Source: Hormiphora californensis
Taxonomy: Eukaryota; Ctenophora; Tentaculata; Cydippida; Pleurobrachiidae
Assembly: GCA_020137815.1 (NCBI GenBank)
Contig: CM035351.1
Span: 5,853,897 to 5,917,896 of the forward strand
Direction of reading: 5' to 3'
Length of the DNA: 64,000 nt
How positions within the stretch are numbered: the stretch's first letter is position 1; every line of letters starts with the position of its first letter. This document shows, one piece after another, positions 47,401-56,901 of the stretch. The notes beneath the pieces were generated by a model that did no database searches, was not told where the DNA came from, and saw only the letters and a list, made by a program, of their open reading frames with translations. The position numbers were made by a program, and so were the translations under genes.

Positions 47401-48562
47401 TGCCGGAATTAAGTCTCTATCTCATCTGGTTAATTAGATAATTGGATAATTAGGTCTGTACATAACCGTTTTTTGGCTATATGGCTATAGCCACTTAGGA
47501 ATGGTTTAGAGACTTTTCAATGGTGCCATTTTGTTAAGAAATAAATTTCAATCTAAGAGTTGTAGAAAAATTTAGGCTCTATCTCTTACCATTTCGGAGT
47601 TATTTGTGGTCAAAGTAGGCCAAATCAGCCGGAAATGCCAAAAAATGAAGAATACAATTGGCATTTTCGGCTGATTTGGCATACTTTGACCGCAAATAAC
47701 GCCAAAACGGTAAGAGATTGAGCCTAAATTTTTCAACAACTCTTAGATTGAAATTTATTTCTGAACAAAATGGCACCAGTGAAAAGTCTCTAAACCATTC
47801 CTAAGTGGCTATAGCCATATAGCCAAAAAACGGTTATGTACAGACCTAATTATCCAATTATCTAATTAACCAGATGAGATAGAGACTTAATTCCGACACC
47901 TACCCCCACTAATGCGAGGACGCTACACATTTTAATGCCCTTGATTTTGTCTCTACTCCTTTCCTATCATGGCTATAGTCATATGGCCAGCAAACGGCTA
48001 TGCGCATACCTAATTCTCCAATTATCTAATTAACCAGATGAGATAGAGACTTAGTTCCAGCACCTACCCCCACTAATTCGAGGACGCTGAACACTTTGGT
48101 GCCCTCGATTTTGTCTCTACTCCTTTCCTAACGGTAGTTACGCTTTTGGCTTAAAAGGGCGTGGCCCGGAAATGACCTCCCCCCAACGGGTAGAGCTTAG
48201 AACTTTTTTTTGGTGGCTTAGGAGATCCCTGACTAACATTTAGTGAAGGAATTAGCTTGCCCCCCAAAAATATGAGGTCAAGCCGTATTTTTACAAGAAT
48301 TCAACAGATTATTTGTTAGAAAATCCTCTCTCTTCTCTCTCCTTTCTAAAAACCATTCTTTTCAGGGGTCAATATCGACAATATAGAGGCCCATATTTAC
48401 GAAACAAATCAAAATGTGGACGAAGGAACGAGCCTATTAGGCCAAGCAGACCGATCAGTTCAAAAGCGGAGGAAACGAAAAATTTGCCTGATAACTACTT
48501 TTATTATCATTTTGATTGCTCTTATTTTGACGATTGTATTGGTACAAAAATTACAAAATTAG
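38453..48562 (+). CDS. endosomal Qa-SNARE, syntaxin-7/12-like
   Basis: A t-SNARE anchored in endosomal or vacuolar membranes that drives membrane fusion. Exons: 38453-38524, 38705-38839, 39089-39202, 40006-40246, 48366-48562; 252 residues. The N-terminal Habc part (SDSLDELASNINQIQKIVVE) aligns without gap to the syntaxin-7/12 SNIQKI region when exon 2 starts at 38705; the AG six bases later is an alternative. A Ser/Gly linker (SSESGGGGGAGAD) precedes the SNARE motif (about 158-220), with zero-layer Gln187 in VHDQG. The C-terminal anchor is about 227-247 (CLITTFIIILIALILTIVLV). The last intron splits the codon directly after that Gln and is 8.1 kb long, nearly all palindrome. Family is sure; the exact paralogue (7, 12/13) is not. 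Confidence 0.92.
44990..46490. repeat. inverted CTCTCAGCTACCCTACCCCT minisatellite arms
   Basis: From about 44990 to 45690 variants of a 30-35-bp unit (CATCTACTCCATCTCTCAGC, TACCCTACCCCT) are tandemly arrayed. From about 45890 to 46490 the same units run in reverse complement. The centre is near 45785. Open frames rich in Ser/Pro/Tyr/Leu here are artefacts. Confidence 0.85.
46306..46378. mobile_element. 70-bp hairpin insertion in one arm only
   Basis: TTGGTGACATAGACACC and its complement GGTGTCTATGTCACCAA bracket about 40 bp. The insertion interrupts the right minisatellite arm; the matching place in the left arm (about 45055) lacks it. It must therefore be younger than the palindrome. Confidence 0.75.
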
Positions 48563-49602
48563 AAAATTTATGGATTTGTGAGAGTGAACAGACTTTAGGA
48601 GAACTGCAGAACGAGATATATTCCCCACTTGTTTTTTAAGAAATTTTAGTGTGATATTTTTTTGTCTATTTTATTTTTGTTTTGTTTTACAGAAAATAAG
48701 AGTTTTCCATTCGAAATAGACACATTAGTTTAAACTCAGAAATCAGCTGTCTGGCCGCCAGACAGGAAATCTGAAATCAGTACTGTGAACTTCATGGAAC
48801 TTGTCTGAACCAACTAGAACTGGGAACTACTGAAACACCGCTATGGTAACAGGAATGACCCAATTACACACAGATATTACACCGGGTGTATACTCAGAAA
48901 GACCCTGGATTCCTGGTGGCCACCGAGCAAGTGGAGCATTTCACGGAAGCTGTGGATTGATTGACGGAGGGCGCCGTGCAACAAATGTAGACCTGATCGC
49001 GCGCAACAGGCATGGTTAGAACCGCGCGCGTAATGACATTCATACCTCCGCAAACAACCCAAGTCGAGGGACAGCAGGAAAGAGCGCGAAGAAAGAGGTG
49101 CATGCAGCAAGCCGCCGGTGCTTGTTGGTCAGAGATGACTTCCGGGTGATGCAGCATTATTTGGTTTTCTCCCAGCTGTAGAGAGGGCTTTTATTGGAGC
49201 TAAATGTTATGTGTTACATCACTTTACCCTCTACACATTCATGATTCCTTCTAACCGTATGCTCCAAGCCGCTTGAAGAACCAACCCCCTTGAAACCAAA
49301 CATAAAACAGTATTTTCTGGGTTAACAAAACTATTAAATAGTTGCGCAGTATAAGTAGAACACACACACTCATAAACTTCAACAAAGTTCAAATATAAAC
49401 AGGGGGTTTGTAAAAACCTGGCGAACCCAGAAAGGGGGGAGGGGGTAATAGGGGGGTAAAATACACAAAAATCCCCGCCCAGGCGGGAGAGATGACACAA
49501 TAGCGCTCGAAAAAAATAGAGGGGGTGGTATTCTATTTCCAACTAAGCTGTTAGGAGGGGGAAAACATGTCACAATAACTTATTAGATCTCTCAGAGTCT
49601 CT
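48563..49602. other. 1-kb convergent intergenic region (syntaxin / GRP94)
   Basis: The 3' flanks of syntaxin (+) and GRP94 (-). No further exon is evident. G-rich runs (GGGGGGAGGGGG at about 49434) and GC-rich GCGCGCG segments near 48990-49035 are present. Short minus-strand open frames near 48877-49157 show no recognisable domain. Confidence 0.5.
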
Positions 49603-52600
49603 TTATAGCTCATCTTTAGGCTTCTCCTCGGTAACGGGAGTTTCCTCAGAAGCAGGCACTTCCTCAGCAGCAACAGGTTTCTCCTCCTCTTCAAACTCAG
49701 CTGGAATCTCAACCTTTGCAGACATGTCAATACTGTAACTCTTCCTGAGAAGTTTATCCATCCTCTCAGAGAAGGCTACAGTGTCCTTGAGGGAGTATCC
49801 AGATCGGAGCATGGCAGTATCGTAGAGAGCATGGGCGAGATCCTTGGCCTGTTCACTCTCCTCATCGGTCTTGTACAACTTGTTCATCTCTTGGACCAGA
49901 GGATGGAAGGGGTTCAACTCCAAGATTTTCTTCTGGTTAGGGACATCCTGGCCACCGCTCTTGGCATAGGCCTGACTCTTCATGATTCGCTCCATATTAC
50001 CGCTGTATCCGTACTGAGAGGCAACCAGAGCACAGGGGGACTCGACCAATCGAGTGGAGAGGATGGCCTTGTCAATACCGCTGGTGAGAACCTTCTCCTT
50101 CAACCAGTTCAACATTGTATCGTAATCTCGTCCCAATTTCTCCATGGTTTCCTTCACCTTGTCGTTGTCCTGGAGGTTCAGGTTCTCCTTGGCTGCATTC
50201 TGGAACTTCTTTCCCTCGAATTCAGGGAGATTTTGGACACAGTACTCGTCAATAGGGTCAACAAGGTAGATCACCTCATATCCCTTCTTCAGCAGCTTCT
50301 CAACAAACGGAGACTTCTCACACTCGGTCCTGGTGGTACCAGACATGAAGTAGATATGATCCTGTTTCTCCTTCATCCTCTCCACATAACTCTCGAGTGA
50401 CGTCATTTCCTCATCACTGTGACTCGACTGCCATCGGAGGAGTTTAGCGAGCCTGTTCCTGTTGCTGTGGTCCTCCATCACTCCCAGCTTGATGTTGGTT
50501 CCGAACTCCTTGTAGAATTTCTTGAAGTCCTCAGCTGACATCTTCTTGAGCATGTCCAGGGCCTTCCTGACGAGTTTCTTCTTGATCACTCGGAGGAGTT
50601 TGTTCTGTTGGAGGGTTTCTCGGGAGACGTTCAGAGGCAGGTCATCACTGTCAACAACACCCTGAAAGAGATGGGGGTTAGTTGTGGTGAAGAGAGGTCA
50701 GTTAGGGGAGGGGAGATAGAGAAGGTGGATCTGGTATTTTATTTCATGCCTCCATGAGCAATTATAATAACAGAGGGGTAATTTCATTACCAAGGTCTGG
50801 TAATGAAGATGGGGGTTAGTTAGCTAGGGGAGGGGGTAGTTAGGAGATGGGAGATGTTCGTTACTAGTAAGGGAGATGGGTCATTGGGGAGACTCGAAAG
50901 AGATGAGGGTTAGTCAGAATAAACAGACTACGATGAAGTAGAAGAAAGATATATTATTTGAATTGGACGATAAAAAAGAGAATGGTAATTTTGAAGGATG
51001 TTATTTACCTTGATGAAGGCAAGATATTTGGGCATCATCTCCTCAAAATCGTCGGTAATGAAAACTCGCTTGACGTACATTTTGATGTTATCAACAGCCT
51101 TTCCTGAGAGAGGTAGCATGGAGATTAGAATCTAACGTTGTCGAGTAGTGCAATATGGAGCTGAAACAGATTAGACCATATTTGACGGGGTAACCATTGC
51201 GACTACTACTACACTCAGACGCACATGTTGGGTACATGTTTCAACTCTACTAACTTCAGACAACGTCACACGTTCTACTACAGCATGTGTAACTATGGTA
51301 ACCATGGTAACTGGGGTGTAACCTCAATAACACTAACCGTAGTCCTGGTAAAGATCGTGGGCGGCAGTTTTGGGGACGAACAGGATGCTCTTGAAGGTGA
51401 CCTCTCCCTCGGCAGTGAAGTGAACATGGGCCAGAGGTTCATCGCTGTCCTTACTGAAACTCTTATAGAATGCAATGTAATCAGCATCCTCGACCTCTTT
51501 AGGGCTCCTGAGCCAGATGGGTTTGTTGTCGTTCATTACCTCCCAGTCGTACACGGTCTTGTCTACCATCTTGACCTGAGTGGAGGAGAGAGGTTAGGGA
51601 ATGGGGTCCAAATTGAGAGAGATAAAGAGAGGGGGAGAGAGAGAGAGATAGGCAAAGAAAGAAAGAAAGAGAGAGAGAGAAACCCCTACCTTTGGCTTCT
51701 CATCATCCTCATCCTCGACCTTGACATCATCATCAGTCTCTCCCTCCTTGGGTGGGGCATCAGCCTCAGGCTCGACAGCCTCCTCGACCTTCTCGGTCCT
51801 GCTGGTCCACATGTGGATGGGGAAGTTGATGAACTGGGAGTATTTCTTGACAAGGTCCTTGATTGTGTGCTCCTCCAGGAAATCGTAGGCCTCCTCCTTC
51901 AGGAACAGGCTGGGGAGAGAGGAGATGGTTAGGAACAGGGAATTGGAAGGGGTGTGGTTTGGATAGAGGGTACGGAGAGGTGTATAAGAGAACACTGGGT
52001 ATGGATAGGGTTGTCTCATATAAGACCGTCCTCTTCGCACCGGGCCGAAGGCCCGGTGCGGCTACGCGAGGCCGCTACATTGTACAGTCTAGTCAGTGTC
52101 TGGAGTTAGGAGAGAGGGGTGCTGTAGTGCAGTAGGAGTGATAAGATATTAGGAGAGGAATACACGAGAATGGATAGAGTTCTTGGAAAAAGGGTCTGAA
52201 CAGTTTTCATTAGCAAATATGCTCCATGTGTTTCTTTCTCATTGACCAATCCAGCATTCTACGTGTCTCTAGGTCAGTTGAGAACGTGTCTTTTACATAG
52301 AACGTGGAACAGCTGGCCACCCTATTGTTCTATTCTCTCTAACTAGTTTTCTCTCTCTATCCTTCCTAACTAGCTGTCTCTCTCTATTCAGCTAAAAGCC
52401 AACTAAGATGCATCTTGTTGTCAAAAAAGAAGCTCTCTTTCTGTCACTCTCTCTCCCTCTCTCTGTCTCTTCTAGGAGACACGTTAGTCACGGAAAGCCT
52501 GCTCTGCCGAAAGACACGTCACATAGAAATTGTGGAAACTAATAACTTGCACATTTGACCGAGTTCACCGACTAAATCAAAAGGGACTCCCATGACATGA

Positions 52601-53069
52601 TGATGGAAGGGTTTAGTTGATCCCAAATTAGTTAATTAATTACCTGATGTGAGTTCCACGTCCAAGGGTATCACCCCGGGGATCCTTAGCGACAGTGAAA
52701 CTATTAGCATCGCTCTCCCACACCCACTGTTCATCAGCATTGTTCTTGGAGGTGACCATGACGGTGTCAGCGACAAGGAAAGCAGAATAGAATCCCACAC
52801 CGAATTGTCCAATCAGATCAGAGCTGACCTCAACATCCCCTTCTTCCATTTTGGCGAGGAACTCAGAGGTTCCAGACTTGGCGATGGTTCCTAGGGAGAG
52901 AGGGGTTTTAGGGAGGAGAGAGGGATTAGGGGAGGGAAGGGAGGGTTTTAGGGGAGAGATGGGTTAAAGGAGGCTGGAGGGGTTAGGGAGGGGAGAGAGA
53001 ATTGAATACCATACGAATAGTGAGAGTGTAAGTTTATACACACACTTTCCGGAAACGGGGCGATGAGAA

Positions 53070-53150
<81 letters not shown>

Positions 53151-54747
53151 TGGTAAAAGATGCGGGGGTAACGCTACTTACTACCAGATCGTGTGGAGGT
53201 AAGCTAACAATCACAAACGCGGATAGAACACATCCGGGAAACCCCCAGCTACTACGACTACCCAGCGTGGGCACACGTCTATCTTACACGTCTGTTTCTC
53301 TGTTAGTGTGCCCCTTTCTCCCACACATACACACATATTATAACACCCACCACAACTGTATTATATGTAGTTTCCTGAAACTCCCTTCCATGCCACACAA
53401 CCGACCCCGTTTACTTCCTCACACAACCCAAACCTACCGAGATTCTTGACAAGATCATCATGGGTCATCCCAATTCCAGTATCAATGATGTGAAGAGCGT
53501 GGTTCTCCTTGTCAGGTTTGATCATGACCTTTAGGTCGGCAGTGGCAGATAACACACTGGGGTCTGTCAGGGACAGGAACCTGATCTTATCAAGGGCATC
53601 AGAGGCATTGGAGATCAACTCTCTCAGGAAGATCTGAGGGGAAGGAGTGGGTTAGAGATCTAGAAAGTGGGGGTTAGAGATCTAGAGAGTGGGTTAGAGA
53701 TCTGGAGAGAGGGGGTTGTCAGTCGTTACGAGGAGAATCATTGAGATTTAGCGAGAAATCTAGAGATTGGAAGAAGCAAGAGTTCTTGAGAGTGCTGAGA
53801 GAGCTAAAAGGGGATAGGACATTAGGGCAGCCCTTGACATGTAGTAATGCATGCTCAGATTTATCTAACAGACACTCCATTGCCCTTGGTAACGCTCTAC
53901 TTTCCCTACTCAGGTGTTACTAAAACATATCTCCCTCAACCCATCAAACAGCCCCAATAGGCAATATTGCATCTATTAGGGTCCCCCCCTTCATTGTGAA
54001 CTCTAAACACACGTACCCCCCCCCCCCCCCCGATATATTATGAACACACGTACCTCCTTGTTCCTGTAGAGTGAGTTGATGATGAGTTTCATCATTCTGT
54101 TAACTTCAGCCTGGTAATTGTGCTTCTCGGCTCCATCCCTCAGCTGTTTCATCTGGGCTACATTCATACCGTCCAGTTTAATGGCTTCTTCTTCCCTGTA
54201 AATAGAGGTTGGGGTTAGAACCAAGGTGGAGGAAAGTAGGGTTGATCATGATTCATGGGGGTCCAGATAGGTGGGGCAGACGATTCTTACCGTTCAACGG
54301 TTTCATCATCAGTTTTTGATCCGATGGTAGATTTTCCAAGGTCTTCCTCAACAGTACCCTCAACAATGGGGTCCTCTGCTCTGCAGAGCCCTGGAGAAGA
54401 GAGATTAGTGGAAGGGGGAATAGAGAGGGTTAGAGGAGAATAGAGGGGGGTAGTGGAATGAGGAATAGAGAGGGTTAGTGGACATTTGGAACAACAAGCA
54501 GAGGTGGAATAGTGTTGGTATGACGCAGCTAACTAAAGATGAAGAAGGCAAGTGATCCATATGAGATGGTGATGTTTGGAAATTAGCAAGCCTCATTGAA
54601 CGCATACATTGGTAGAACAATGAACACATTGCTGCATAATGCTGCAGGAGATTTGAAAGGAATACACACAGTCCTGTATAATTGTACACTATGTGTCTTA
54701 CCTGAGAGGGTAACGAGGCACACAAGGCCCAAAAGATACAACTTCAT
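49603..54747 (-). CDS. HSP90B1: endoplasmin / GRP94, ER HSP90 chaperone
   Basis: ATP-dependent chaperone of the ER lumen that folds secreted and membrane clients. Exons in transcript order: 54747-54702, 54390-54291, 54195-54054, 53633-53438, 52890-52644, 51909-51690, 51575-51338, 51103-51009, 50661-49603; 780 residues. Signal peptide [15 protein letters not shown] in exon 1. The N-terminal ATPase has [42 protein letters not shown] and [13 protein letters not shown]. An acidic linker (residues near [17 protein letters not shown]) separates N and middle domains. The large last exon begins [19 protein letters not shown] and ends EEKPKDEL, the ER retrieval signal. An exact ERSE lies 112 bp upstream of the ATG. 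Phases and junctions agree throughout. Confidence 0.96.
52035..52061. repeat. GC hairpin in GRP94 intron 5
   Basis: CGCACCGGGCC, loop GAA, then GGCCCGGTGCG: an 11-bp perfect GC-rich stem with a 3-base loop. On either strand the RNA would be very stable. Function unknown. Confidence 0.7.
53078..53150. repeat. (GA)n / (GT)n microsatellite in GRP94 intron 4
   Basis: Two GA runs separated by a short GT run. Responsible for minus-strand Ser/Leu/His open frames, which are rejected as genes. Confidence 0.9.
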
Positions 54748-54858
54748 ATCACCGAACTACAAAGTATGAAGGGACGACAACAACACGAGAAGGTAGTGTG
54801 TGTGTTTGAGAACTGAGAGAGCGTGTGGAGGCGATGGAGAGATATCCTACGCAGATGT

Positions 54859-54877
54859 CGTGGAGCGCGCTCATTGG
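54859..54877 (-). promoter_or_regulatory. ER stress response element (ERSE) of GRP94
   Basis: On the minus strand the sequence reads CCAAT, nine GC-rich bases (GAGCGCGCT), then CCACG. This is an exact match to the vertebrate ERSE consensus CCAAT-N9-CCACG, bound by NF-Y and ATF6. It lies 112 bp upstream of the GRP94 start codon and in the correct orientation. A CACGTG box follows further upstream at about 54890. Regulation by the unfolded-protein response is inferred. Confidence 0.8.
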
Positions 54878-55211
54878 CCGAAACCTGGGTCACGTGATCG
54901 GGGCGCGCGCAATGTGAGTTGCAATTGTTAGCAGTTTCAATGTGGCACTCCCGCGTTCTTCCACGTAGCCCAGCTTTCTCTCCTTTCTCTCTGACTTGTG
55001 TGTGTCGTCACGAGATAGTGGCAGTGTTTTTCAGGACCAGCAACGAGCTACATTGTTCCTCCGACCCTTTCTTTGTTAACAGAGAGCTTTACACTGGCTC
55101 TATCATTAGCTTACAAGGTGTACTCGGACCGTTTACGAACAGGGCCAGGGTTCTTTAATCTCCGAACTGGGTTCGAGTTCTCTGATCTATGTTGCTACCG
55201 CCTACCTGACT

Positions 55212-55656
55212 TTAACACACCGTATTCTTACGTTTGGTTATAGCGTCTCCGGGATTTCCAAAGTTGAATGACCGGGGAATGAGGTCGAGGAAGACTTTGC
55301 TTGATTCAGGAAACCTATTGTTGTTCATTAGATCATGCCCATGCATGGTATAATCATCCTCCTCCCCCTCCTCTATAACGCTCCCTTCACTGCTCTCCCG
55401 TTGTTTCTGTTGAGGTGTTCTGATTGTGGTCGGTGAGGGAGGGGAGGTTTGGAGGGTTTTTACGGCCCCTTCAGTAGCTTGGGTTGTATTGTAGGGAACG
55501 CTGTACCATGCTCCTCGTAACACATCCGCCTGGGAAATACCTGGGAGAGAGGAGAAATGTATTATACACTTGGTATACGTTAGGTATACATTGTTGAACT
55601 GCTACTGCAGTACCTGGCTTCCCCGTTGTGGCATTGTTCATTATTATAATGAACGT

Positions 55657-55719
<63 letters not shown>

Positions 55720-56901
55720 TCTCTCTCTCAGCTCACTACTATTTCCTATCGATATATCACACTCACGTCTCACTGCGGTTTCCTGCTGTACCGTTATTTT
55801 CTTCCTTCGTTTTTCCTTTGGAAGAAGGTGCTGGAACAAGTGGTATGCTTTACCTGAGGGGGGGGGGGGGGAATCTTCGTTAGAAAGTTTTGGAAGTCCC
55901 GGAGATCATGAGTATACCATTGTTTGACTGCTTACTATGTTGTGAAGGTTCCCCCTCTTCATCATCTGAACACTCAACACCCTCCTCCTGTTGTTGTCCT
56001 GATACACCTGTGATATAATATTCGTGTTTGAAATATACTATATATCCCTAAAATTTAGGCTTTATATCCCTAATGTTTAGGCTAAATATTTCAATTCTAA
56101 CCCCGCCTCCAACTGTTAGTTAATGTAGGGGACGTGTTGTGGGAGAGAGAGAGACCCCAAAACGCGAGGCATGACACCCCTTCTTCTTCTTCTCCTTGTC
56201 GCCCCCTCACTGGCTGAAAAGACACCTTGCAAAGTCTGCCGAGATCTAACCAGCCATTTCCAAGAGCATTTTGATAAGACAAAGGGGAGTAACTTTGGAG
56301 GAGGAAATACCGCCTGGGAGGAGAAGAGTCTGGGCAGCTATGCCACCAGGTAAAGAACATTGGTAGAGATTATACAGTATAGTTAGAACTGGGTTAGAAC
56401 TGGGTTTATAGTTAGAACTGGGTAGAGACATACCAAGTTCCGATTAGTTAGAACTGGGTATCATGCTTGGTTGGTGTAAATAGTCCATGGGGACATGTAA
56501 AACCATGTTCAGCTATAAGAATGTTACCAGCTAGGACACCATACTTTGAGGACCCCCACTACTTTTTTCAAGTTCATACCTGACCCTTTCCTGCTCATAG
56601 AAAAGCTTCCCAAAACTCCCTCACCTGCAGTAGCTGTCCCATCACGCCACCCTCACCTGCAGTAGCTGTCCCATCACGCCACCCTCACCTGTAGTAGCTG
56701 TCCCATCACCCCACCCTCACCTGCAGTAGCTGTCCCATCACCCCCTCCACTAGCAGCAGCGGCACCATCCCCAGCAGCACCAGCACCATTAGCATGTTGG
56801 TTCTTCCGGGCAGCGTTCTGGTCCATAATCCTCTGTTTCATTAACGCGATACTTCTCAATCTCTTCTTAATTATCATCCTCCTTCTTTTCATGTTCACCA
56901 T
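55212..56901 (-). CDS. unrecognised 222-residue basic/acidic protein
   Basis: Exons in transcript order: 56901-56721, 56007-55936, 55853-55767, 55540-55212. All introns are GT-AG and phase 1, and the frame is continuous. The N-terminus is strongly basic ([20 protein letters not shown]), followed by a Gly/Ala-rich low-complexity part, an acidic part (ECSDDEEGEPSQ), a second basic stretch (LPKEKRRKKITVQQE), a more ordered segment (ADVLRGAWYSVPYNTTQATE), a Ser/Glu-rich part and a hydrophobic patch (SSKVFLDLIPRSFNFG). Composition suggests a nuclear, largely disordered protein. I do not recognise the family. Its first exon lies in CRELD intron 1 and CRELD exon 1 lies in its first intron, on opposite strands. 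The C-terminal exon could instead splice at AAAC/gtaaga (about 55230). Confidence 0.65.
55657..55734. repeat. (CT)n microsatellite
   Basis: A CT run of about 75 bp in intron 3 of the minus-strand gene. On that gene's sense strand it reads GA. Confidence 0.9.

Larger units (their letters stand above)
40478..48312. repeat. 7.8-kb Russian-doll palindrome C in syntaxin intron 4
   Basis: Outermost arms pair TAATCTGTTGAATTCTTG (40478) with its complement ending about 48312. Inside are further inverted pairs: about 40652-40826 with 47016-47164; about 40850-41140 with 44090-44385 (enclosing a palindrome with its centre near 42.5 kb); about 44425-45780 with 45790-47010; and, in the right flank only, 47166-48128 with an inner palindrome at 47334-47968. 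Several sub-elements end in TAGGAAAGGAGTAGAGACAA plus GCGTCCTCGCATTAGTGGGG plus TAATTAGATAATTGGATAAT, the same terminal block as palindromes A (diverged) and B. No transposase gene is present. Confidence 0.85.

Noticed and set aside
49831-50400. 189-codon plus-strand open frame
   Set aside because: Antisense shadow of the large GRP94 exon; leucine-rich because it mirrors Glu/Lys-rich coding sequence.
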